A stretch of DNA of 64,000 nucleotides from Siphonodentalium dalli (GCA_032622095.1 CP136067.1:192408052-192472051); one strand, 5' to 3'; positions 1-11,424 are shown, numbered from the stretch's first letter. Program-made: numbers and translations. The notes: generated from the letters alone by a model not told the origin.

Positions 1-929
1 GACAGAAATACGGACAAACGACGAGGGGTCAATCCGGACGTCGACACTATGTGTACCATACTATGGTATGGGTACACATAAAAATCGGTGGATTCGTTAT
101 TTGTTTTGCAAGCTTCCCTCATGGTATCATATGGTATAATTCATCTGCTTCATCTTGAACTAGAAAGTAACGGTTGATAAGTATACTATGTTTCAGAAGA
201 TCGTCTCTATCTACGTCTTTCTGAGACCTCACGGGACTAACCACATGTACGACTGGCGATCTTCCCACTAAGCTAGCCACCTCTCAATATATGATTCGTC
301 AATTAACAAAATCGGCGAACGCATTGGCGTAAGTGGATAACTTCGGCAGTGTTTCGAAGGTTGATAGCTTTCGCGTTCCGTTGGGTATATGCCTATCTGC
401 TGAGGCAGTAGAATGTCATAATTTACCAACACTTCTTGACCGTAATCTTCTACGACATTAGCAGAGAGGCATCCATCAAAAGGAGCAATAATAACACTAA
501 GTCATCCGGGTACGCCAATGCATTGAGAGGTGGCTAGTTGACTGGGATGATCACCACTGGGAAAGACGTAGATATACATGATCTTCTGAAAGCTAGTATA
601 CTCATCGACCGTATGCTTTACTAGTTTATATCGCAAGATGGCGCTCAAGTCCCATATGTTGCAGATGACATATATGATAATGTGCACGCGCGGTTTGTCC
701 AGATACACGCGTGACAAAAGAGCACACCCGTTGACTGTTCAAACGAACATACCTGGTAAATAGTTCTGAAACTTCCGGTGACCTAACTTCAATAAAAAAG
801 GGTACTCATATACACGGCACGTGCTGAATCAGATAAGCTAGTAATGTATCGTTAAACAATAGCGGTATTTGTAGGATATTAGTGGTAGTCATATAATAAA
901 CATAAATATCATGCTTGATCATTACTTAC
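1..929. repeat. Gene A intron 2 (part) with a foldback repeat shared with gene B
   Basis: This is the 5' part of gene A intron 2. It aligns with gene B intron 2 at about 35590-36304. Arms around 180-330 and 505-615 are inverted relative to each other (motifs tttcagaag/cttctgaaa and gcattggcgta/tacgccaatg); the same arms lie at about 35650-35770 and 35935-36025. The foldback therefore predates the gene duplication. No coding sequence is seen. Confidence 0.7.
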
Positions 930-1445
930 CACTAAATTCAGTTTCATCAGTTTCTTCCGCATGCCCCCATTCATCTAAATATGCGTCAATGACGTCATTG
1001 ATGACTCCAGGTTTGAAGTCATTCCTATGCCGATCAACCTCTTCTTGAATAAACTTTGTGTTATGCCTCACATTATTTATTATTAGCTGTGCCTTGAAAG
1101 GGTCACCAGGAACATACCGCAAAACCGGTCTCATAAACAGGGCGTTAGCGCCGGTGCTTGATATACACTCGTCCATTCTGCGCAGGTAACCTTTGAACTT
1201 TTCGTCGTCGTATTCGAATCTGTGTCCGAATACTATGGAGCAGATCACATTAGAACTCGCGCTGTGAACCAAGCTCTTGATCTCAAAGGGCTTTCCTTTC
1301 TGTCTGTCTATCTCGTCCATGAACTTTGCTGATTCTTCTTGTATCTGTGTCTGAATCATGCTTTTGCCCATTCCGAAATTTCTCAGATGATGAAAACAGA
1401 ATCTTCTGTTGTGTTTCCATCTTGGACCAGATGCAAGCAACACGC
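930..1445 (-). CDS. P450 gene A exon 2
   Basis: Encodes residues 125-296, beginning GVLLASGPRWKH after the acceptor cacttcag and ending EFSG at a GTAAGTAATG donor. Length and phase equal exon 2 of gene B. No stop is present. Confidence 0.93.
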
Positions 1446-4400
1446 CTGAAGTGTAAATGGATACATTTAGACACAATCAGATCATCGACGTACATATATG
1501 TCAATGGTCAGATTGAGAAGCTTTTAACGTTGGCAACCAAGGAAAACATATACATTCATGCACATGTACTATATAATTCCATAACGTGTGTGGGGGGGGG
1601 GGGGGGGTCGTGTCCAATGGTAGTTTACTAATAACTACAACAAGCATATAACATGGATAATGTGCATTGCAACGCACAAGTAGCGGCACATGCACTGAAT
1701 GTGATCAAAGACTCTCAGATAAGATTCATTTCATACACAGGAGGAGACATTACAGAAAATTCCAGGCAGACACGCTTTATATTGTTGGTGAAAGAGATGA
1801 CTTCTCAAATAATATTGTGGCATTAGGAATGTGAAAGAACAGCATTTGCAACAGGGGTACATATACTTACTTTGACCCCTCAATTGACAAGGGTAACAGT
1901 CTGTCTGTTCGCGATTTTTTCCCCAGACCCCTGGACCGATTTCAACCAAACTTTGTGGGATGAGTCGATGTACCATGGCGGATGTTATATTGTTGTTAAA
2001 TTATTTTAATTAAAATTAAAAATTATATTTTCATTAAATGTTTTGGTTAAATTGAGCAAGGAGTTAAATGTAAAAAAAATAATCGTTTTTTTAGTAATGT
2101 CCCTGGCTCCGCCCAGATTTGACACAGTGACCACATTTGAACAAATCTGAATCCCAGTCACCCACGGAACCTTCATACCAAACATGAGCCCATTCGACCA
2201 GATGGTACATGAGAAGAAGTCACTTTAAGAATTACTATAGAGGGAAAGAATTATGGCCATGGCTTCGAAACTATTTGACCCAGTGACCCATGATTTACGC
2301 ATTTAAAGTTCGGGTTTTCTGCTTAGAATGCATCCAACAGTCGGGCAAAACAAACACTTTCAGACATGCAACATATAAAGTAATGTTTCGCCACACCGCG
2401 CGTGGTAGTTTAAATTGGAATGATGATCATTTATTGATTGCAACGCAGAACTGAAGTGCACACCCATGTGGTGTAAATACTAGTTACATTTCCGGAATTT
2501 TCAAATATCAACACGTGATAATTTAACCATACATGTATGTCATAATACTGATTATACGGTAAAGAAAAACTCATCTCTTCAATAGATTAGCACCCCATCT
2601 CACCAGATCGAAAATACGGTACATTGTACATTTTTATTTAAGACAAATTTTCATGCTGCTACCAAATCTGTTTCTTAGTAGACAGTTTTGTTCAAATGAT
2701 TTCAGTCGGCACTTTAATACGGGAATATTTTACCACACAATGCACAATATATTTTTCAGTATATTGTTGTTTGAAAATATTTTACCATTGCCACCCACGT
2801 ACTTGGGATGAAGGGGTCACAGTCGGTCACTCTCACCAATAACAGTTATGAAGGGTACACAGGTTTTGAAATCTCGTCCTACATGACGTTTATTTTACGG
2901 GTCTGCCATGATTTCTGTAAGAGACGTTCCAATGTAACTTAAAATTAACTGAAACAAGCTGCTGATGGGTGCCAGACTTTCGGGAACACAGTTGAAGTAA
3001 CCATGTGTACCCATCAGCACATTTTTAAAACATGTGTACCCTTCAGCATTTTTTTGGTGAGAGTGACCCCTTCAGTCGTACTTGGGCTAAATATCAAATC
3101 TTCAGCATTTAAAGCTCTTATTTCTGCGTTGACCAGTGACTCAATGTTGCTGTTTATGGTTTTGTGTGCAGCATATATGCGTAACATTAGGGAGAATGAG
3201 TAAACGCGGTGATGCGGTTGCAGAAAATGTATAATATACGTTTCGCGTTTATGTGGACTTGGTGAATATAAGCAAATTTAATTTCCAGGTAGAAAGACAG
3301 TCTCATCCACAGAGTATGTAGGACATTTTGGTTCATTTGATAATTTATTGAAGATGGTATGCTTTTTTGTGATAAAAACGAATATTCGTGTTTCGTCACT
3401 TGACCGGAGGCATGCAACTATGAATACAATTTTAAGACACGGAGAATAGGATCTACACATTTTACAAAACACTCTACGAATAGCTCCCATACTGTTCTAA
3501 ATCAGTGAATTTGGCAGATTTGTTGTAGATGGACAATTTTCCAAAAAATAAGTAATTATTCACCGTTTAGAACGCGCTATTGTTCCAAGTCCTGTTCCGG
3601 ATAATTGTCAAATACTTTGATTCGGGTTTACAACAACGTCAGCGATTGGCTGAAAGTAATTCCCATAGTCCAATCAATTTTGCGTTAGTGTATGGTTTCT
3701 ATAGACGCGCCAATCTGAAGATCAGTTGAAAAATTATTTCTGTGTAATTATAACAATAAATGATAATCGGTCAGATTCATGAGACTGCTCTGAGTTCATA
3801 TAAGTTCTACTTCTAGAAAATGTCACAGAATCAAATACATTCCTATTAAATCACATTTAACTGTTTAATTACACATATATCACACGATTCATAAATAAAC
3901 AGTACAGATCAAACTGTGTCGTTATTTTTCTGTTTATGGGCGACCAAAAGTCCAGGTTTAACTTTGAATCAAATTGCACGAGACCCTGCCTCCGCTTGCT
4001 CTCTCGCGAGATACGTTAGAGAGAATTCGTACATCTCTTATCAAAAGTTTCCTTTATACTCTGAACAGATTGGAAGTTATTTGAATGCGAAGGTTCACTA
4101 ATCCGAAGGTTCACTATTCCGAAGGTTCGCTATTCCGAAGGTTTTCTATTATAGGAGTTTTTAGCCAGAAATGAATCAAAATTTGCGCCCCCGTACATTT
4201 ATACACCCCAATCTAATATCTAATTTGTCCCAGATGTCGGTTATTAATAGCAAGAAGACAGTATCAGTTTATCATTTTAATATTATAGAAAGTTGAAAAC
4301 ACAATGACTGAAATAAACTACGAGTTAGAGATGCATTCTACCCGAACTGGCAATCTGTACTTGAAAGAAACATCAACATTAAAATCAAAACAAAGTCAGA

Positions 4401-5290
4401 ATTGCAGTTAGGTCCATTCAGCGGTATTCTGCTATACAGTAAGTTATAGCGCTCCAGTATTGATTGACCGTAAGAGCCCCACTGTTATAGTCAGCCTTTA
4501 GCATTTGGGACATTATATTAATCAAAATAACTCTTATGTAAATCATTTATAAATCAGATGATTTATTGAATTTATGTCTACGTAAAATAACACGTACTTC
4601 CTAAAACGACATATATGTCGTTTTAGTCCTCAGCCGATAGACGACATATATGTCGTTCTGCTCGCCAAAGTGTTAAATCTCAAGGAAACCCACGAAAACA
4701 AAAATCACATTAATTTTTTTAATGTTTTAAGTTATTTCTTTCATAAAAAGAGTCTTCGTACTAAAGAACCCTCTCAATACTTTAGAATATAGAATTAACT
4801 TTTAAAATAACAAAAACCTTCGGAATAGCGTGAACCTTCGGAGTAGTGAACCTTCGGATTAGTGAACCTTCGGAATAGCGAACCTTCGGAATAGAGACAT
4901 GTTCCCCGAATTCTTACCCGTAACGTTGGTACCCATGGCAAAAGCGAATAGTTCGCTGTTGAATCTGTCCGACGTCCTGTCCCCTTCTTTCACAAATAAT
5001 TGCTTCAGAGTATCGTATCCATTGACAACTATGAAGAGTTTGTTGAAAACTTGGAAGGAGAATATGTCTCCATATATCTCTCGGAGTCCCTTGTTGAGAT
5101 CTCTCGGGTCCCGCTTTCTTACGTCCAGAAGATTTCCTATGATGGGTAGACGTCTTGGTCCGGGTGGTAAATTAGAATGTCTCGATCTGGTCAATAATGT
5201 TAAATATCCAAGCAAGCACAAAATAACGAAAAAAAAAACACTGGTAATATTCCCTGATATGAAATCGAGAAGAAAGTCAACGAGAGCCAT
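930..5290 (-). CDS. Cytochrome P450 gene A, CYP2 clan, exons 1-2 only (partial)
   Basis: Tandem paralogue of gene B on the same strand, about 20 kb beyond its 3' end. Exon 1 is 5290-4918 and exon 2 is 1445-930, with lengths (373 and 516 bp) and phases identical to gene B. Together they encode the first 296 residues: membrane anchor, PPGP hinge, B-C loop and helices C-H with WKHNRRF. Both exons are open with intact splice sites, so the gene looks functional so far as seen. The I-helix, ExxR and heme-loop exons must lie left of base 1, so activity cannot be judged. Protein identity to gene B is about 87 percent over the two exons. Expected role: ER monooxygenase of unknown substrate. Confidence 0.92.
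1591..1607 (+). repeat. Poly-G run in gene A intron 1
   Basis: An uninterrupted run of about 17 G; the paralogous site near 36967 has about 8 G, so the tract has changed in length since the duplication. Confidence 0.9.
1880..2280 (+). repeat. Dispersed repeat, copy 1 (in gene A intron 1)
   Basis: Shares its order of motifs with 22870-23300: gtctgtctgtt, ccgatttcaaccaaa, an AT-rich middle, ttgagcaa.gagttaaat, gacccagtgacc, caaatctgaa.cccagtcaccca, and aagaattactat. It replaces sequence present in gene B intron 1 and so was inserted after, or lost in, one copy. No ORF was recognised. Confidence 0.7.
2808..3076. mobile_element. 269-bp MITE with 10-bp target-site duplication
   Basis: Ends carry inverted repeats tgaaggggtcac and tctcaccaa; the left arm has about ten extra bases between the two halves. 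It is flanked by direct copies of cgtacttggg (2798-2807 and 3077-3086). The paralogous gene B intron has one copy of that target (47145-47154) and no insert. A 9-10 bp duplication suggests a Mutator-like element; the family is inference. Confidence 0.85.
4092..4907. mobile_element. 816-bp foldback element next to gene A splice donor
   Basis: Left arm: four 16-bp units of the type ggttcactattccgaa (to about 4153). Right arm: five inverted units (about 4814-4895). A gaa triplet at both junctions (4089-4091 and 4908-4910) could be a 3-bp target duplication. Gene B has the empty site atgcgaattcttac at 48807-48820. The interior is AT-rich with no ORF and includes a palindrome at 4601-4626. Confidence 0.8.
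4601..4626. repeat. Perfect 26-bp palindrome with a second copy of its core
   Basis: The sequence from ctaaaacgac to gtcgttttag is fully self-complementary. The 16-bp core acgacatatatgtcgt recurs at about 4643-4658. Confidence 0.9.
4918..5290 (-). CDS. P450 gene A exon 1
   Basis: Encodes residues 1-124. ATG at 5290-5288; the first 33 residues are hydrophobic, followed by NLPPGPRRLP. The donor GTAAGAATTC begins at 4917, and a foldback element starts only 11 bases into the intron. Most of the difference from gene B in the mature part lies at residues 116-122. Confidence 0.93.
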
Positions 5291-5430
5291 TTATGTAATG
5301 TTTGTGTCGTCTGCTCTCTAAATGTGTAAAGCATGCGCACTCTAATACTCTTAACACAAAGCACGCGCACTCTTATATACTTATATAACGTAAAGCATAT
5401 AGGCACTCTTATACTCTAACATAAAGCATG
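5291..5430 (-). promoter_or_regulatory. Gene A promoter-proximal region with repeated GCATGCGCAC motif
   Basis: Upstream of the gene A start there are four degenerate tandem units of about 30 bp, each beginning aaagcatgcgcactc or a variant, with AT-rich tatataag stretches between them that could serve as TATA elements on the minus strand. The gene B promoter (49193-49285) shares the motif with about two units. The GCATGCGCA core resembles half of an NRF-1 site. Promoter function is inferred from position and from conservation between paralogues. Confidence 0.5.
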
Positions 5431-5466
5431 CACGGCCGAATGATCTGAGTATTAATAGCCGCGCTT

Positions 5467-5578
5467 ATGTTCTAACTCGCTTGCAGCTCGAACGAATATA
5501 AAGTATTTATGGAATAACTACAACGAATGCATGATGTTAAATGTAAACTTTAATGGACAAACGTGAAGTGTAGCGATA
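5467..5578 (+). repeat. 112-bp direct repeat, left copy
   Basis: Begins tatgttctaactcgcttgc and ends gaagtgtagcgata. An almost identical copy lies at 7399-7510. The pair brackets about 1.8 kb of repeats. Confidence 0.9.
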
Positions 5579-5663
5579 AATATCGTTCGCAGACTATCAG
5601 TCATATAACAAATAAGACATGAAATGATGAATATTATAGTGTTACAAGCATCTCCCAATCATG

Positions 5664-5692
5664 GGGTGGGGGGGGGGGGGGTGGGGGGGGGG
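5664..5692 (+). repeat. Interrupted poly-G tract
   Basis: About 28 bases of G with two T interruptions, a potential G-quadruplex, about 380 bp upstream of the gene A start. The rest of 5579-6100 shows no gene. Confidence 0.9.
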
Positions 5693-6230
5693 ATACAACG
5701 CAAAACTTCAAGAGTAGAGTGAAGCTTGACCACCGTGTCAAGCGAGTTAAACCAATGCAAAATCAGTCGTGTGAATAAGCTCACGCGAGCTCGTCGTTAC
5801 GATTGCCTTGAGCATCGTTCAGACGGCGCGGTATTGACCCAGTTTGAATGACAAAAACAAACTGGACAACTTCGTTAACTCGTTACCGGCCGTGCACTAT
5901 GCACACGTTGGCGAACATCAATCTCTTCTATATATTTTGAGAACTCCGTGTATTCGAGAGATAGCCCACACCCTCCGGACCTCAATGATATGATCGTGAA
6001 TGAGTATTGATATACCCCACTAAACTTTGACAAACACCAGTAATGGTGTGTAGATCATTTACATATATCTCCTATATATTTTGATACAATCTATCTAATT
6101 TACATATCTCTCTTATATATTTATGTTTGTGTGTGTGTTGTACTTCATACAAATCTACGATTCTCGACCGATCGGGACGAAACTTGGTACGTGTGTGTAG
6201 TTTGGCCAGGCGGTGGTCGTTGTCGTATTG

Positions 6231-6660
6231 GCGAGCCCGTGCAACGCCCGTGCGGCGCATGCGCAGACGAGATCTCGGAAACGGGTGGAGCTATCGACTT
6301 GAAATTTTCTATGTGAATGTATCTTGCGCCGGGTACAAATTTTATCGGGTCGCCGAGCCCGTGCGACGCCCGTGCAGCGCATGCGCAGACGAGATCTCGG
6401 AAACGGGTGGAGCTATCGACTTGAAATTTGCTATGTGAATGTATCTTGCGCCGGGTACAAATTTTATCGGGTCGCCGAGCCCGTGCGATGCCCGTGCAGC
6501 GCATGCGCAGACGAGATCTCGGAAATGGGTGGAGCTATCGACTTGAAATTTGCTATGTGAATGTATCTTGCGCCGGGTACAAATTTTATCGGGTCGCCGA
6601 GCCCGTGCGACGCCAGCTTCGCGCATGCGCAGACCAGATCTCGGAAACGGGTGGAGCTAC
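6231..6660 (+). repeat. 122-bp tandem repeat, about four copies, each with GCGCATGCGC
   Basis: The palindrome gcgcatgcgc occurs at 6255, 6377, 6499 and 6621, spaced exactly 122 bp, inside units running gagcccgtgcgac to tttatcgggtcgc. Long open frames in all directions are by-products of the repeat. Confidence 0.92.
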
Positions 6661-6764
6661 CGGGTACAAATTTTTCTTATTGAAACGCGTGGAGCTAAAA
6701 AATAAAAAAAAAAATATAAAAAAAATGTCATGTTTCGGACAAGCCGCCGGTGGCGGGCTAACCT

Positions 6765-7398
6765 GCTAGTCTATTATATATTTTGGAAGATCTGTGTGTC
6801 TGTGTGTGTGTGTGTGTCTGTGTGTGTGTTCGCGATGAACTCGAAAACGTCCCAACCGATTTCGATGAAACTTGGTATGTGGGGGTATTTTCGGCCGGGG
6901 ACGAACATAGGCATATTAATTTGTCCGTGCGACGTCACCTTGACCTTGAAATCGGGTCATTTCAAGGTCAAACGCCCGAATATCACGGGATTTCGATGAA
7001 ACTTGGTATGTGGGGGTACTTTCTTATGGCGAGTCTCATAAGCATAATCATTTGCCCGTGCGACGTGACCTTGACCTTGAAATCGGGTAACTTCAAGGTC
7101 AAATCGCCAATTTTGATGGGATTTCGACGAAATTTGATACGTTGGGTTACTTTTGTTCACCGATTGTTTTGGACGGGTCCAATCGTGACCCCGACCAGAC
7201 CTTGACCTTCAAAATGATCAATTCAAGGTCAAATCGGGTAAAACCGGATGGATTTCGACGGGCACGTTTGTCGGGTACTTTTGTCCGGGCAGTGTTTTGG
7301 ACTGGTCAAATCGTTACCCCACTTGACCTTGACCTTCAAAATGGACAATTCAAGGTCAAAGCCCGGACGAAGTCGGGTCACCTTCTAGTAAATATATA
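6765..7398 (+). repeat. Dispersed repeat rich in TCAAGGTCA / TGACCTTGA, copy 1
   Basis: Starts tatattttggaagatctg, a GT-rich stretch (6795-6832), then gatgaactcgaaaacg and gatttcgatgaaacttgg, then repeated modules with tgaccttgaccttgaaat and caaggtcaaa in opposite orientation. A second copy is at 24355-25145 and a diverged head is at 6105-6230. Confidence 0.85.
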
Positions 7399-7510
7399 TA
7401 TGTTCTAACTCGCTTGCAGCTCGAACGAACATAAAGTATTTATGGAATAACTACAACGAATGCATGATGTTAAATGTAAACTTTAATGGACAAACGTGAA
7501 GTGTAGCGAT
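7399..7510 (+). repeat. 112-bp direct repeat, right copy
   Basis: Matches 5467-5578 with about one mismatch; see the left copy. Confidence 0.9.
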
Positions 7511-7726
7511 AGACCAACAAAGTTAGGGGAAATACTATAGGCGACACGACGTCTCATTTGTAAAATCTATAATAGTACAGTATTGATATTGACGTATATC
7601 TGTCTAGCAACGCTAAACAAGTGTCCCTATGTGTGAGCTAATGTTATTTCATAGATGCTTTGACTTTATTGCTAATCAATTAATATTACGAACAAAGATA
7701 TGTATGATCCTGCATACATTACAAGT

Positions 7727-8330
7727 GACCCCATCTGGGCCATACATGTAGCCACATCTGGGCCGTAAATAAAACGCCTCGTCTGGGCGAAACAATTCAC
7801 AAAATAACAGCTAAGTGCCTTTCGCACAAACACTCATGATCCCTTGGATCAACTGACCACATCTGGGCCATACATGAGCCACATCTGGGCCGTAAATAAA
7901 ACGCCTCCTCTGGGCGAAAAAAGTAACACAATAACAACTAAGTGCCTTTCGCACATGCTCCCATGATCCCTTGGATCAACTGACCACATCTGGGCCATAC
8001 ACGAGCCAAATCTGGGCCGTAAATAATACGCCTCATCTGGGCGAAACAAATCACAAAATAACTAACAATAACTGTTCGTACATGTACTCATATATAGCCA
8101 CATATGAGCCATGCATAACTGAAACGCCTCGTCTGGTCGCAATAACTCACAAGAGAACTAAATGTCCACCCGGACAAGCACACATATAGCCGCATCAGGG
8201 CTATTAATATTGAAACATCTGTGTCCTAACTGAAACTCATCTGGTACAACATTTCACAAGATACCAACTGAATGCCCATCCGTAAGAACACATATGACCG
8301 CATCTGGGCCATGACATGCATTCTCCTCCT
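7727..8330 (+). repeat. 127-bp degenerate tandem repeat, about five copies
   Basis: Units start gaccacatctgggccatac (7727, 7855, 7982), then gcctc.tctgggcgaaa and cccttggatcaact. Three units are well kept and the later ones decay rightward. Confidence 0.85.
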
Positions 8331-8949
8331 GGTTAAACATCCGGTACATCGAACAAAGCATATCATGAATATATATAACTGCTTCGATTAGGTCCTTACT
8401 AAACTAACAATGGTGGCATCAATATCTCGTATTACACCCTGAGCCAGATGCTAATACTGGAACATTGTGTAATTATGGTGGACATCCGCAACTATGTCCG
8501 TCGAAATCATTTCGCTATCCGGCCATATATGAAGAGAATCAAAGCTCGTCCACAGAATGAATGCTCGACCGCACCAGTATAACAATCGATGACCTTCAAA
8601 AAGCAGAAATACGTTGCTGTGAAAACACAGGCTAAATAGAAGTATCACAGAAAACCTTGTAATATAGACGTGTAATTATGAATAAATATTCAAACTCATC
8701 GTTCATTTTGATAAATTGTGTAATATTAACTTTTATAAAAGAATATGACTTGTATACGGTTTCTGGTTACATGCACTATTCATTCAATCAAAGGAATTTC
8801 GCTTTCTGTAACGTAACTCAATGTTACCATCGGTGGTTGTATCACACTGGAAATTACAACGTAATATCAATGAATGGTAAAGCTACGAACACAAAATATT
8901 AGCCTTTAAATACGCATCATGTTCTGATTTAATTGAATCAAACTGATAA
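8331..8949. other. No gene seen
   Basis: AT-rich sequence. Short open frames only, with no recognisable domain or repeat. Confidence 0.5.
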
Positions 8950-9990
8950 ATTAAAGGGAGAATGTACATCAATTTCGATAGATTCCAGGTAATAACTTCA
9001 ATAAAGATATATATAATCATAATTAGCATGTGTCAAAGATGCATTCTCTAAACATTCAGGTTAACAAGTTATCTTAAAGACATACCATGGACTTGTTCGG
9101 GTGCATGCAATTGATAAGATAGTATCCAATCGTTATGCCAACTTGGGGAATGTAGCATTCTACTAACATCGCCAAACATTTCAAAGAAATCGACCATACC
9201 ACTCCATAGAAATAATCGTCTGAACTGCGGTCAAATATAAATATTTACATCTGGATTCAGGACGCAGATATCGGCGATAAACAAACACAAATGATTTTGA
9301 CGTCGAGAGTCATTGCATTTAATTAATATATCAGAATGACAGTGTGATGAGTTGTCAATTTGAATTCATATTCGTAAACATAATTCATATCGGCAAGATC
9401 TCCATTTCTATTTGACAACCTTACCCAAGTGTGTCAGATCACTTTAACTCAAACGTGTTAATTTTAATTTAGAGTTACTTTATGTCTCCAGTCATAAACT
9501 AAGTTACGAATCTATGTATAACTCGTAATGAAAGTAATTGACGGACAGTGGAATGGGAAACGCATGGCACCAACGTGTAAAACTTATGTTGATACGGGCA
9601 TGAAGTCGAGCCCCTCATTGACTGTATAATAACATTAAGGAATATATGGGACAATTATGCATACCGGTACTATATAATGACATGTAATATGATACATATG
9701 CCTGAAACTCTACAAAAAAATTTATCGGTGAAAAAAGTTCTGTTTTTGCATTCAGGCTTATCTGCCATCTATAACATAACTTCGTACTCGGCAGCCAGGC
9801 AAAGAATGTCAAACGGTTTGACTTATTCTGCGAAACAATTAATATAGAAACCAACAACAACATTGGACTACAGTACCTCTTTAATGCCAAAATGTTTCGG
9901 CTTCTGAAAGAGTGTGACGCTAAATTAGTAATACCCAAAATATTTCGTCTAATCACGCCTATCGTGATATTTCAAAAAATTGTAGTGAAA
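8950..9990 (+). repeat. Diverged duplicate of a segment in gene B intron 1
   Basis: Aligns in order with about 43930-44520: ttcaggttaa.a.gttatc, gacaattg, atctgccat, ttcgtactc, tatagaaaccaacaac. No conserved ORF is seen in both, so it is called a dispersed repeat. Confidence 0.6.
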
Positions 9991-10296
9991 CCCGAAATGT
10001 GTTGTCCTCTTAGATGTCCCCGTCGCTCCATTGGCACGGCCATGACATCGACGTAGTAAACACCCATACTATGGGCGTAACATCAGTAATAATTTATATA
10101 CAGTGCGAAATGTCGCCGATAAACATATACGAAAATGATTATTCCAATGCAAGATGCTAAAAATATATGTACTCGCAATAGTTTGCGAGCTACTAATTTT
10201 GATACATTAATTACCTCTATATTTTGCGATACCTTATGATTTAATTGATTAACTGTTGCGTGCCGATATGATAGATACTGTATTTATTATTTTTCA

Positions 10297-10330
10297 CCCA
10301 CTGACCGACGCGCGAAGCGCGTCCAGTGGG
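10297..10330. repeat. GC-rich hairpin
   Basis: Outer stem cccactg/cagtggg and inner stem gacgcgc-gaa-gcgcgtc. It stands out in AT-rich sequence. 10331-10720 shows no gene. Confidence 0.7.
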
Positions 10331-10720
10331 TGTACTATAATCGTAGGACTCATGCGTTTCTGCTGAACTGAACTAGTGCCTATGCGTTTCTGCTGAGCTG
10401 CACTGACGTTTGATCGCAAAATAAAATTATAATCATTATCAAAGCACACGTTTGGATAACACCGCCATAAACTGTTTCATATTATGCCGTTGAGCTCATA
10501 TCGTCAATAAAATTAGAGTTATAACTCATTAAACTGAGAATTACTGCTAACGTATTTCTACCAATTGGGTAACTAGATTCAGGTTGAGCTGGAACTTAAG
10601 AAATTTTTAATTTCAACCAATTGAAATGCCGCTGGTATTGGAAAGGGTTAAGGTTGTGGGGCAACGCAAATGACGTCATCGTAAACAAGGCGCCTCAAAA
10701 CGTGTCAAAAATCGAATACA

Positions 10721-11204
10721 TGAGAGAACCGGGTAAACTGACAGAAATACGTCACTTCCGGTACAGAAAGTGGACGGAGAAATCTACTTCCGGTAAATAT
10801 GTATTAGCGGACAGTGTAAAAAGCCGGAGAATACAACTCCCGGTGTATAAAATGTTCCCCAAGTTCGTGTTAATTATAATGTCCCCCAAAACTGTTGCCT
10901 TTGGCTGGGTAGTCAGAGCTATTAGTAAGAGATGGTAACCATACTCAAGATAATTCTGACTGAACCAATGTTGCAAGAAACAGTGGCCTTTTTATACGAT
11001 TTGAGCGGATCGGGAGATCGTATTGGCCGACCAATCGGAGGTCACCGCTCAAATCGACGAATCAGAACCACTGCCCCTTTGCACACATTGGATCAGTCCA
11101 AAGTTGAAGTGGTGACCAGCTCACCGTTAATGAGCCTTTAGTGAAAAGACACCTTACAGGTAAGACCTGTTAACAAGTGGGTGAAATCACCCAACATTAC
11201 CACA
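10721..11204 (-). repeat. 3' LTR of the minus-strand element, truncated
   Basis: 484 bp matching 14570-14946 (there with a 107-bp deletion). It directly follows the purine tract. Homology stops at 10721. Confidence 0.85.
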
Positions 11205-11424
11205 CTCCTCCCTCCTTAAAAATCACAATGTATACATTGTGAAAAAAAGGTCCATACAAACTTAGAAATGTTCTGTTCTTGATGCACAGGATGAGTTTCA
11301 TGAATTCACGATATCGTTATCCGTTGTCACGTTTTGAAACAGACTATAACAGTCACTCGAATTCACTGCTGATTCTCGAACAATAGTCTAAATCGTGCGA
11401 TTCCAGTTTCCTTCCATGTACAGC

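Noticed and set aside
6127-7408. Several Arg/Ala-rich frames of 75-140 codons on both strands
   Set aside because: Products of the 122-bp tandem repeat and the AGGTCA repeat.
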